The translations under genes and the position numbers were made by a program. From Umboniibacter marinipuniceus (GTDB taxonomy: Bacteria; Pseudomonadota; Gammaproteobacteria; Pseudomonadales; DSM-25080), in contig NZ_REFJ01000001.1 in the NCBI RefSeq assembly GCF_003688415.1, forward strand, positions 710,405-774,404: 64,000 nt of DNA, read 5' to 3'. The notes beneath the pieces were generated by a model. That model was not told where the DNA came from. It did not search any database and worked only from the letters and a program-made list of their open reading frames with translations. Shown here piece by piece: positions 26,077 through 33,699 of the stretch (positions within the stretch are counted from its first letter, which is position 1; every line of letters begins with the position of its first letter).

Positions 26077-26966
26077 CTTTTCTTCCCCCGTAGAGTGCCT
26101 AAGTAAGAATTGGTTATTTGCCAGCGCGAGTGGCCCATTTCCTCTGAAAGGGCTAGTCGAATGGCGCGATCGTGCTCTTTGTTGTAGTTCTTGGGAACAG
26201 TGTCCGTGTTGATGGGTGCGAGGTGGCCAGCCGCGCGTTCAAACTTCGTAACTGCGAAGTAGGTACGTAAGTCGTGGATACAAGCAATCCCGTTTGATTT
26301 TAAGATGGGTTGTAGCTTCCGCTCACACAGCCGATAGAAATAGTCACTATTAGCATCCTCTCCTAATAAATTCCCCCGTTGGTTAGTCGCTAGAGGTAGG
26401 GCTTCTACTAGTACCTCCTCGATATCCTCAAGAGGTGTCACTAGGCGTTCGACTTCTCTAGACCTTCCGCCTTTAGTTCCGTGAATAACATCGACCCTAC
26501 CAATGGTTCGATATGAACGAAGCGACTCGCGGATTTCGAGTAAAATGGCTTCGCGTAGACGAAGCCCTAGAAGCGCACAAATCATCACTACACTGCCGAG
26601 ACGCGGCGATAGCTCGCCGGCCTCAAAAGCGGCTTTCCTTATGTTCGCGAGATTGAAACGTAAAGGACGAACCCTTACCCTCACGCGTTTTCGTTCGGAC
26701 GAGTCGGCTGGCGAAATAACGAGATCCTCTCGGCCTTTAAAGGCTAAAAAGCCGTTCGTGGACGAAAGGACGTTATGCGCGTAGGCAGTCGAGTACCATG
26801 ATAGTGAGCGCGAAAAGCGCTCAATATCTTCGCGTTCTATCTCCTCCAGGCTCAACTCTTCGGCGCTTAGAAAATCGACGAAGAGTTGGAGCCGAGTTTC
26901 GTCGGCTCGTAGCGTGGCGGCAGCCACAGGCAGCCGCCTGCGGCTCCCCAAAAACTCCTCAATCAT
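26073..26966 (-). CDS. Integrase-domain tyrosine recombinase (second recombinase of the island)
   Basis: 297 residues from the ATG at 26966, chosen because it overlaps the AlpA stop by eight bases (ATGATTGA); a start at 27062 would overlap AlpA by over 100 bases. Catalytic residues are visible: Arg in LLGLRLREAI, Lys in HGTKGGRSREV, His-x-x-Arg in IHDLRTYFA, and MGHSRWQITNSYLG with the second His and the nucleophilic Tyr. The N-terminal core-binding domain is present. It acts on an unknown site; being away from ssrA, it probably belongs to a different, nested element. Confidence 0.8.
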   Translation of the reverse strand: MIEEFLGSRRRLPVAAATLRADETRLQLFVDFLSAEELSLEEIEREDIERFSRSLSWYSTAYAHNVLSSTNGFLAFKGREDLVISPADSSERKRVRVRVRPLRFNLANIRKAAFEAGELSPRLGSVVMICALLGLRLREAILLEIRESLRSYRTIGRVDVIHGTKGGRSREVERLVTPLEDIEEVLVEALPLATNQRGNLLGEDANSDYFYRLCERKLQPILKSNGIACIHDLRTYFAVTKFERAAGHLAPINTDTVPKNYNKEHDRAIRLALSEEMGHSRWQITNSYLGTLRGKKR

Positions 26967-27150
26967 TCGCCGCCACCCAGGAAAGTAAATCCTCGTAGCG
27001 CCACATCGCGCAGGACTTGTAGGATCCGAACTTAAGCGGGGCCGGGAAAATTCCGCCGGCAACCCATCTATCTAACGTCGAAGTAGAGATCGAGAGTAGC
27101 GCCGCCACATGCGGTTTACGGAGTAAAAGTAGATCTTTATTTTTGTTCAT
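26959..27150 (-). CDS. AlpA-family excisionase-like regulator
   Basis: 63 residues from ATG 27150 (AGGG eight bases upstream), with a MerR-like helix-turn-helix: LLLLRKPHVAALLSISTSTLDRWVAGGIFPAPLKFG, then a Trp-containing strand. AlpA proteins control excision and expression of integrases in prophages and islands. The gene is directly upstream of, and translationally coupled to, the integrase at 26073-26966. Confidence 0.8.
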   Translation of the reverse strand: MNKNKDLLLLRKPHVAALLSISTSTLDRWVAGGIFPAPLKFGSYKSCAMWRYEDLLSWVAAND

Positions 27151-27159
27151 AAAAGTCAC

Positions 27160-27771
27160 CCTAAAAATTGATTTTTTAATTGAAAGAGTTCCGTTAAGGC
27201 CCGAACGCGTCTTCGTAGGTTTAGCGAGAGGAAGATTTTCGCGAACGCGGAAAGTCGTAACTAGCGCGTATTAGGTTGAGAAGGGGGGCTTGGTAAGATT
27301 AAGTCGATTCAAAAAGCTATCTCGACGCGAGACGCACGGAACTAAACATCTAGCGGGACTTTTCGAATTGGATTTTTCTTATGGGAAATCCCGAATCACT
27401 TCTATCGTCCGCCCAAGCGAAAAATCCAAAATGATGCGACTTCTAATAAAAAAAAGGACCTATCTTAAAGTAACAGGCAGGGGTGCCCGTCGTAAGTAGT
27501 AATAAATTTTTATAACTACTTTTATTTAACAGCGTAGCTCGAATAAGCCGTCGCTGTTTGAAAGAATAAATCAAATCGGTGTTATAAGACCTATACAGGC
27601 ACTATCTTCACGGACGTAATTTAAAGCTTTCTGGATTCGTACTAGTACTTTTAATACTAAACGTAATAATCTTCGGCTATCCCGAAGCGGCTTTATTTAA
27701 AAAGCGATTAGATGCTGACTTCAGCTCGCTCAGCTACGAGTTTATGACCAGTCTGGCCAGTATTAATATTT
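27160..27771. other. Non-coding 0.6-kb stretch between the two recombinase modules
   Basis: No convincing gene. A 69-codon, Arg/Lys-rich frame at 27290-27499 on the plus strand has no ribosome site and unnatural composition. Visible structure: an inverted repeat AACAGCG / CGCTGTT around 27529-27558 and AT-rich sequence around 27505-27530. The stretch may hold the promoter of the AlpA operon (near 27160-27190, AT-rich) and the former end of one of two joined elements. Confidence 0.4.
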
Positions 27772-28962
27772 TTACTCCATGTGATTGACCCCGTCAAGGA
27801 CTTTTTTGCCCCACGCGGCCATCATTGATCTTCGTTGTTCTAAGTAGTCACTTCGATTATATGCCCGGCGTACTTCGTTCTCATCAGCGTGTGCTAATGC
27901 TGCCTCAATCCAATCTGCGTTGAAACCTGCTTCGTTCAAGTAGGTCGAGGCAATCGATCTAAAACCATGGCTGACGAGTCTATCGCCCCAGCCCGCCCGT
28001 CGCACTACGGCGTTAACGGTCTGGCTGTTGATATGCTCGCGAGGGTGTTTTACGCCAAAAAAGACATATTCTGAAGCCTTGTGACGTTCGACTCCATCTA
28101 ATATATCCAATAAGTAACAGTTCAACGGTACTCTGTGCTCCCGCTTCATCTTCATCACTTCGGGTGGCAGAGTGAGTACCTTTCGGTCAAAATCAAACCA
28201 TTCCCATTCAACGCAAGCCGCCTCGGCTGGTCGTAGCATTGTCGCCAGCTGAAAGTAGAGTAATTGCTTCACGCGCGGATGGCATTGAGTTTTATCAATA
28301 TCTGCCAGGAAATCCGCCAGCGCTTCTGGCCGAATCGATCGCATAGCCGTCTTGGTTGGAGGCGGGAAAATCGCTGAAATCTCCGCGAGTCGGTTGTGTT
28401 CAATAACGCCGCTATTTACGGCATAGCGCATGATCTGATTGATGATTTGGATGACACGTTTAAGGGTTTCTAGCTTACCGTCGCGCTGAAGCTTCCTTAA
28501 CGAATTAATTGCCAGGGGTGCGTTAATCTCCGTAATTTGAATATTGCCAAGCGCCGGAAAGACATGCATTTCTAATCGTCGACGGATATCGACGAGGTGG
28601 TCGGCCGAAATACTATGTTGTTTAAAATCCATCCACTTAAGCGAGACATCTTTAAAGGTGTTAAGTGCTTCGAGCTCAGCAGCACGAGACTTTTTCGATT
28701 CAAGAACAACGTCAACGCCTTCGGCGACTCGCGCAAGAAAGTTACTAGCGGCCTGCCGGGCTTCGGCTAGACCAAGACTAGGAAAACCGCCTAGTCCGGC
28801 ACTTGATCTCCTTCCATCCGGACGTTTGTATTCTAATACCCAGTTGCGCGCACCGCTTGGGATGATGCGGAGGATTAATCCTCCGCCATCGCGTAACGTA
28901 TAGGCCTTCGCCTTGGGCTTTGCTGTCGATACTTCTCGATGTGTTAGTTTGAATTTTTTCAT
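27772..28962 (-). CDS. P4-type tyrosine integrase (ssrA-associated)
   Basis: 396 residues from ATG 28962 (AGGGAGC ten bases upstream). The N-terminal arm-binding domain of P4-like integrases is present (AYTLRDGGGLILRIIPSG, then WVLEYKRPDGRR, then GGFPSLGLAEAR, about 20-70), then a core-binding domain (about 100-190) and the catalytic domain with Arg in MLRPAEAACVEW, Lys in MKMKREHRVPL, His-x-x-Arg in VSHGFRSIAS, and LAHADENEVRRAYNRSDY. Catalytic residues are intact, so the enzyme may be functional. It inserts elements into tRNA/tmRNA 3' ends; the gene lies about 490 bases from the ssrA end, the usual layout. Confidence 0.92.
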   Translation of the reverse strand: MKKFKLTHREVSTAKPKAKAYTLRDGGGLILRIIPSGARNWVLEYKRPDGRRSSAGLGGFPSLGLAEARQAASNFLARVAEGVDVVLESKKSRAAELEALNTFKDVSLKWMDFKQHSISADHLVDIRRRLEMHVFPALGNIQITEINAPLAINSLRKLQRDGKLETLKRVIQIINQIMRYAVNSGVIEHNRLAEISAIFPPPTKTAMRSIRPEALADFLADIDKTQCHPRVKQLLYFQLATMLRPAEAACVEWEWFDFDRKVLTLPPEVMKMKREHRVPLNCYLLDILDGVERHKASEYVFFGVKHPREHINSQTVNAVVRRAGWGDRLVSHGFRSIASTYLNEAGFNADWIEAALAHADENEVRRAYNRSDYLEQRRSMMAAWGKKVLDGVNHME

Positions 28963-28965
28963 CAA

Positions 28966-29446
28966 TAATATGCTCCCTGCTGGCTAGTAAATTCGAACAC
29001 GTATGAGTACTTGTCAATACCCCAAAAAGCGGGTGAGTAGATAAAGTATGATTTGAGGAGAAATGAGGTGATTTGAGCAACCGACCGGTACGCCACGTAA
29101 TAGAATATTTTTCGAATGTGTGTAAAAACGCCGTTGCTTAGTATTGGTAAGGCCTGTGGCGATATGCTATCGGCTGATCTTGGTGGATATAACTTGGTTG
29201 AAAAGTGATCAGAGTCCCTCGGCGGCACATATTTACTGGCATAGCGAGAGTGGTGATTTGTGTAGGTTGTGTGTAACGCATGTGTGTATTTTGTGTGTAA
29301 AAAATAGCTGCGCTTAAATGAGCCAAGATGAGGAGATTTGAGCCAAGCTGACTTCGCAAAATGCACTAGAGCCCAGTGGTATCGGTGTTTTTGAGGTTTG
29401 ATTTGAGGAGATTTGAAGCGAGTTGACTCGCTTCGAAAGAAGAAAT
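28966..29446. repeat. Attachment-site region with direct repeats between integrase and ssrA
   Basis: No gene. Short repeats recur: TGATTTGAGGAGA at 29049-29061 and 29399-29411; GAGGAGATTTGA at 29330-29341 and 29405-29416, extended with mismatches to about 25 bases; further GATTTGAG-type units at 29070 and 29335; and several GTGTGTA(A) units at 29118-29125 and 29280-29300. Repeats of this kind are typical arm-type integrase binding sites. A perfect hairpin GAAGCGAG-TTGA-CTCGCTTC (29415-29434) lies 13 bases beyond the tmRNA 3' end and may terminate ssrA. Confidence 0.55.
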
Positions 29447-29830
29447 TGGTGGAGCCGGGGGGAGTTGAACCCCCGTCCGCCAGTACGCCATTTTCGGCTC
29501 TACATGCTTAGTCTCCCTCAATTAAGTTAACCGCAAACAGCCCGAGGGACAGGACGTTATTGGCGATCTTGATAAAAGTTTAGTAACGCAGCCTCAAGCA
29601 AACCTTGTTACGATCCAGTTCTATATGACAGTCAGCAGCGCGATACTGGCACCTTGCTGATGACCGATAGCGGGCGAACCGCTATTAAAGGTTTATGCAG
29701 CTAGTGCGTAACCTTCATAGTTAGAGTCGTTTGCAACTATAACAAATACAGCTTTGGATTAACGTGATTGGCTGTCATCACGGCATGCACCAGAAAACTT
29801 TGTTACCGTCGTCGAATCCAAGTCGGCCCC
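29447..29830 (-). ncRNA. ssrA: Transfer-messenger RNA (tmRNA), ssrA
   Basis: On the minus strand it starts GGGGCCGAC...GGATTCGACG (29830 downward) and ends GGTTCAACTCCCCCCGGCTCCACCA at 29447, with CCA encoded. The first seven bases pair with CGGCTCC near the end to form the acceptor stem. The tag-coding frame is at 29693-29734: GCA resume codon and residues ANDSNYEGYALAA, then TAA. About 384 bases, one piece. It rescues stalled ribosomes with SmpB, whose gene lies 5 kb away. A TATACT box on the minus strand (29853-29858) probably belongs to its promoter. Its 3' end is the island insertion site. Confidence 0.96.
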
Positions 29831-29920
29831 AAATGTTCTCTTGAACCCGCGCAGTATAGCTAATTGCTGTGCTAGGTGGAAGCGTTTAAGTAGGTGGCTT
29901 CTACTCAGAGGGAGGTTTAA

Positions 29921-30922
29921 TTAAGCCCACCACTTTCGTATTAGCCGCCACACTACAAACAGAAACAAGAGGGGGATTAGTAGGGTTTGTAGAAGGAAGA
30001 TCACTGTCAGATCAACCACGGAAACGGTAGTGGCTTGAAGGCTTTGATTCAAAGCATCCTCGTCACTCAAAAATGCCTCCAATTCCTGTGCTATTTGCTG
30101 CCAATTTCTATCGTGAGGATCTACTTCAGTACTAGGTGGCTCCCAGTTCCAATAGCCAATGGGATCTTCAGTAAAGGCCGGGCGAGTAGTGGCGGGATTT
30201 GGCAGCGTTGGGCTAGCGGGTGCAGGTGTTCCGTTGGCGTTCGTTGCCGGTGACGGAATATCGTTAGGCTGAGTGGACTCCACCGGCTCAATACTGGCTG
30301 AGGGTTGTGGCTCGGGTACTTTGTAGGTGTTGCTGATGCTGGTGAGTACGGCCTGACTTTGAATTAGCTCGTCATGTGAGGCAGAGCGAAACTCAGAGAG
30401 TAACAGCCAATCGGTTGCTTCACTTAATAGTAGGGTGGTGGGTACTATAAATCGTAAGGCAAAGGCGAACACCAACAGCTTTCTGGAGAACTCAAAGTGA
30501 TGCCTATATCGGGGCAGTAAACTAAAGGCCAATGCTATAGCCGCTAGGCTTAGTAATGCGTTGAAATATTTTCCTGAGGTGATTAGTAGCAATAGCTTCT
30601 GCATTCCAAGCGAAGCAAGTGCTAACAAACTCATCCAGGAGAAGCTTTCGATTAAGTCATTAAGGGGGTCTAGAAATTCACCTGGTTGAATAGCGAGCCC
30701 GGCAAATACACTCACGGATACGCTAATACTTTGCACCACTGAGATGGCACCGTTGATGAGCTTTGCGGTAGCAAAGATGCCAAAGGCGTCCAGCATGGTG
30801 ATATTAATAAGCGCGTGAGCCGCATCCGTAAACCATGGGGTCCAGGCTACCACGAGGGCTGCTACAAGAAATACTAGCCAACTGGCAATCTGTTGTTTGC
30901 TGAGTACTTTCTTGGATTCCAT
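29921..30922 (-). CDS. Multi-span membrane protein, unknown function
   Basis: 333 residues. Hydrophobic segments at about 10-32, 58-80, 95-112, 117-135, 147-170 and 305-328; between the fifth and sixth lies a Pro/Ser/Thr-rich loop of roughly 120 residues (PAPASPTLPNPATT). No catalytic motif seen. It follows the NagX-like gene by four bases on the same strand, so the two are co-transcribed. This is the first core gene beyond ssrA. Function unknown. Confidence 0.65.
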   Translation of the reverse strand: MESKKVLSKQQIASWLVFLVAALVVAWTPWFTDAAHALINITMLDAFGIFATAKLINGAISVVQSISVSVSVFAGLAIQPGEFLDPLNDLIESFSWMSLLALASLGMQKLLLLITSGKYFNALLSLAAIALAFSLLPRYRHHFEFSRKLLVFAFALRFIVPTTLLLSEATDWLLLSEFRSASHDELIQSQAVLTSISNTYKVPEPQPSASIEPVESTQPNDIPSPATNANGTPAPASPTLPNPATTRPAFTEDPIGYWNWEPPSTEVDPHDRNWQQIAQELEAFLSDEDALNQSLQATTVSVVDLTVIFLLQTLLIPLLFLFVVWRLIRKWWA

Positions 30923-30926
30923 GGTT

Positions 30927-32105
30927 TTAGACCTTTAAGAAGATGCCGCGCTTATACATTGCATGTATTGGCAGATAACACACTACGAGAAATACCAATG
31001 CAAACGCCAGCGACCCTGGCTTATCACCGAATGCGGGTTGGAATAGGGTGCTGTAGAGCCAGCCTTGAAGTGAGGTGTCAGCTACTGGAATCATGATCAG
31101 TAATCGGCTGAGTAGTGCCGCCAAGACATAGATGGCAATGGCGTTGGTACCGCAGACTACCAGTGGCGCTGACCAACCGCGGACTTCAAGTTGATCCAGA
31201 ATCAGCATAAAGGCGGCAGTAATCACCAAGCTCACCCCAGCGGTCACCAACACGAAACTCGGTGTCCAGAGGGTTTTGTTAATGGGGATTTGTTCGCTCA
31301 GAAAATCGCCTAGCACAAAGAGTACAATGCCTGACAGCGCTACCCAGAAAATACTGCTGGCCTCTTTGTTGATAAAGAATTTAGCGCATACGGCACCCAG
31401 CAGTGCGGTGCTGGTGGCACTTAAGGTGCTTAGTAGTCCTTCGGGGTCGTAGGCGAAGGGCACAATGAGATCAAAGTACACATGCTCCCTGCCCAGGAAG
31501 AAGTCATCAATAAAGGCCGCGAAGCTATTGCCGTGGGCCAAAGTGCCCGCCATATCCACACCCAACACGCTATAGGGTGCCAACATCATCATCGCCCAAT
31601 AGGCGGCACACAGTGCAGCCGCGCTAACTAACCAGCTTAGCGGTTTACTGTTGAGCACAATCACGGTGCAGAAAATATAAACAAGGGCAATCCGCTGCAA
31701 TACGCCCATGATTCGGATCTCTTCAACCTGAGACTCCCACCAGTTGAAGCCCTCTTGGCCAAAGGGATAGTAGAACACGGCAATGAGCAGCCCTAAACCA
31801 AATAGTTTGAGCGCGCGCGAAGCAATACTGGCATAAAGCTTTAGGTCTGGCGTTTTGGTATCTAAACCACTGGCTACTATGGACATGCCCATGATAAACA
31901 GGAAAGCCGGGAAGATCACGTCAGTGGGGGTCCAGCCATTCCAACTTGCGTGTAGCAAGGGCGCGTACACATGTCCCCAGTCCCCTGGGGTGTTGACCAC
32001 AATCATGGCAACCACTGCCAGTCCACGGAGGACATCAAGGCTTAATAGGCGATTAGAAGCGTATCGTCCAAAAACGGACTGAGTATAGTGGCTAACGGGA
32101 TTCAT
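30927..32105 (-). CDS. NagX/HGSNAT-like acyltransferase-family membrane protein
   Basis: 392 residues with 10 or so hydrophobic helices. The N-terminus has RLLSLDVLRGLAVVAMIVVNTPGDWGHVYAPLLHASWNGWTPTD split over residues 17-60, the conserved start of the heparan-alpha-glucosaminide N-acetyltransferase/NagX family (motif DVLRG, then H.xW.G.t..D). Bacterial members sit with chitin or N-acetylglucosamine utilisation genes and are thought to act on amino sugars in the inner membrane. No such genes are near here, so the substrate is unknown. Confidence 0.8.
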   Translation of the reverse strand: MNPVSHYTQSVFGRYASNRLLSLDVLRGLAVVAMIVVNTPGDWGHVYAPLLHASWNGWTPTDVIFPAFLFIMGMSIVASGLDTKTPDLKLYASIASRALKLFGLGLLIAVFYYPFGQEGFNWWESQVEEIRIMGVLQRIALVYIFCTVIVLNSKPLSWLVSAAALCAAYWAMMMLAPYSVLGVDMAGTLAHGNSFAAFIDDFFLGREHVYFDLIVPFAYDPEGLLSTLSATSTALLGAVCAKFFINKEASSIFWVALSGIVLFVLGDFLSEQIPINKTLWTPSFVLVTAGVSLVITAAFMLILDQLEVRGWSAPLVVCGTNAIAIYVLAALLSRLLIMIPVADTSLQGWLYSTLFQPAFGDKPGSLAFALVFLVVCYLPIHAMYKRGIFLKV

Positions 32106-32201
32106 ATTGAGCTCTCAAACTTTTCCTCTAGATTACCCCATGCCTAAGCACGGGTACAGCTTACCGGTGGGGTTTGAGGGAGCGTTTGAGAACTAGAGCC
32201 G

Positions 32202-33353
32202 TTAACGGAAAAGCTGATAGATGGTTTGTTGGAGTTCCTTGATATTGTTGAGGCGATTGCGAGTTAGTAAGGAATTTAAAAAGAGCTTAGCGTCCTTCAA
32301 GTTCATATTACAGCGGTGAGCGGCGCTCACCAGATCGCCGGATCGTACCAATTCACGGCAGAGTTCTGCCTCTTTGGGGGTTGAACGCAGGTTTTCTGTG
32401 ATATCAGAGGTTGTTAGTTCTGGAATAAGTTCGCCTTGGTAAAACTCAATTTGAGTAGCGTCTAGGTTTTGAAATTCAGCCCGTGAGACCAGTGCGAACA
32501 GTCCCTCCTGATTGGGTACGGGGACAACCCGCAGTGCATTAAGCTCCGATAACTCAGGCGTGCTCAAAGCAAGGTCCGAAGCCTGACGTAGGCTATCGCA
32601 AAAGTCTTGATCGCTGCATACTAGATGGCCCTTGTCGGTAGCACGAATCAGTTGCGAGCTTTGGCTAAATTCCGCAAAGCTCCGTGAGCTATACAGTAAT
32701 GATTGGTCTGAGTTTAATACTACACAGGGCTGAGTTTTCCCCTGAATGGCCTCGCCGTGAACGGATGACTTGGTGTCCGCGCCGTCTTCTAGCCAATAGG
32801 CGGTAAAACTCTGTTTAACTTTGACCGCTAAGCGCTCTAGTGATCTTACAACGTGAGCATCGAATTTAGCTTCTATGGCGCTGCGGGAGAAAATTAAAAT
32901 AGCGCGCAGGTCGTTACCAATATTGAAGGACATGGAACAATAGTCCGAAATATTAAGGCAAGACAAATAGGCTTTTTCTAGCCCTGAAGGCGCCTCTAAA
33001 CCCCGAAGTTCCAAAGACTGTGTGAGCGTTGAGACGTTTAGGCTGGCGTACTTTAGGGCGTCAGTGATGGGCTGAAAGCGGAACGCGCCGTAGGGCCAGC
33101 GATAAAGCCAATCGCGGATGCCCGATGCGTGGGTGTGCCAATGCTCTTTGATGCTGTTGCGATGTGTAGAGTAGGTGATTAAATCAACCTTAGATGCGCC
33201 GATTTCTTCACCAAATAAGGTGAGTCCCTGGATCATCTCCTCGGAATCAATCGCCTTACGCTGTAAGCGAAAGAGGAAGTCGTCCAGATTATCAAGATGA
33301 TTGAGCTCGTTATGACACAAGCCTTCATCAGGTGAAGGAGCAAACGTTACCAT
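32202..33353 (-). CDS. LuxR-like C-terminal HTH regulator
   Basis: 383 residues. The last 65 (STPKEAELCRELVRSG, then SAAHRCNMNLKDAKLFLNSLLTRNRLNNIKELQQTI) match the LuxR/GerE helix-turn-helix layout in diverged form. The first 320 residues have no clear domain; they may be a GAF/PAS-like sensor (VDLITYSTHRNSIKEHWHTHA). Likely a DNA-binding regulator sensing an unknown signal. It is a single gene, minus strand, with a 346-base non-coding stretch upstream that holds its promoter. Confidence 0.55.
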   Translation of the reverse strand: MVTFAPSPDEGLCHNELNHLDNLDDFLFRLQRKAIDSEEMIQGLTLFGEEIGASKVDLITYSTHRNSIKEHWHTHASGIRDWLYRWPYGAFRFQPITDALKYASLNVSTLTQSLELRGLEAPSGLEKAYLSCLNISDYCSMSFNIGNDLRAILIFSRSAIEAKFDAHVVRSLERLAVKVKQSFTAYWLEDGADTKSSVHGEAIQGKTQPCVVLNSDQSLLYSSRSFAEFSQSSQLIRATDKGHLVCSDQDFCDSLRQASDLALSTPELSELNALRVVPVPNQEGLFALVSRAEFQNLDATQIEFYQGELIPELTTSDITENLRSTPKEAELCRELVRSGDLVSAAHRCNMNLKDAKLFLNSLLTRNRLNNIKELQQTIYQLFR

Positions 33354-33504
33354 GAGTAGCTATTCCTTAGCGCAAACAGAACTCTTCTTGTCTTGTTGAA
33401 GTTGTCTAATCACTGACTACTTCTCAATACATTATGAGTTGGCGTTATTGTTCTTATTAATCGCATATTTTTTTCGAATTAATAAAAATATATCGCGTTA
33501 AAAA

Positions 33505-33520
33505 GTGTGATGCAAGTCAC
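33505..33520. promoter_or_regulatory. CRP/FNR-like palindrome TGTGA-N6-TCACA
   Basis: The sequence TGTGATGCAAGTCACA lies about 150 bases upstream of the LuxR-like gene (minus strand). Its arms TGTGA and TCACA are a perfect match to the E. coli CRP consensus with a 6-base spacer. Which regulator binds is inferred. Confidence 0.6.
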
Positions 33521-33643
33521 ATTTTTTTAGCTGAGTGATTAGAAATGTTGGAATTGGAGCGGGGGTGCTGTTTTTCTGCTTCGCATCGTCTAGCAAAGTG
33601 GTCTGTTAAGCAAGTGAGATAGCACAGTAGCTACGCCTAAAAC

Positions 33644-33673
33644 AGTAGCTAAGCCTATGTGCGCTTAGCTACT
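33644..33673 (-). terminator. Intrinsic terminator of the transporter gene
   Basis: An 11-bp perfect stem AGTAGCTAAGC / GCTTAGCTACT with an 8-base loop lies 26 bases after the stop of the minus-strand transporter. Read on that strand it is followed by GTTTTAGG. A further AGTAGCT copy at 33627 makes the area locally repetitive. Confidence 0.7.
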
Positions 33674-33699
33674 TTAGCGTTCTATTTAATAGAAGTGTC

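Larger units (their letters stand above)
1..29447. mobile_element. Genomic island integrated at the 3' end of ssrA (left end outside window)
   Basis: Everything left of the tmRNA 3' end is accessory: a P4-type tyrosine integrase sits about 0.5 kb from the ssrA 3' terminus, followed by a second recombinase module, a restriction/defence block, phage-type regulators and many unrecognised small genes. Right of ssrA the genes are core housekeeping. Insertion into tRNA or tmRNA 3' ends by this integrase family is well established. No second copy of the ssrA 3' end was seen inside the window, so the left attachment site should lie further left, and several nested elements are possible. The boundary call is inference from gene content and integrase position. 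Confidence 0.85.
33354..33699. other. Intergenic stretch with a promoter region and a terminator
   Basis: No gene visible. The part near 33450-33530 is very AT-rich and has the character of a promoter region for the minus-strand regulator; AAGTGTGATGCAAGTCACATTTT (33501-33523) contains TGTGATGCAAGTCACA, a 16-base near-palindrome resembling a CRP-type site (TGTGA-N6-TCACA). The part near 33620-33700 contains AGTAGCTA units repeated three times and forms the terminator listed separately. Confidence 0.5.

Noticed and set aside
26966-27062. Upstream start for the 26073 integrase
   Set aside because: It would overlap the AlpA-like gene by more than 100 bases; the ATG at 26966 gives the usual 8-base coupled overlap.
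27290-27499. 69-codon Arg/Lys-rich frame between the recombinase modules
   Set aside because: No ribosome site, composition not protein-like, and the region looks non-coding.
28962-29366. Minus-strand frames across the attachment region
   Set aside because: They read through repeated integrase-site sequence and end within the integrase start; composition is not protein-like.
29447-29480. Possible separate tRNA gene at the ssrA end
   Set aside because: The tRNA-like end belongs to tmRNA: the paired GGGGCCG 5' end and tag frame lie in the same 384-base unit.
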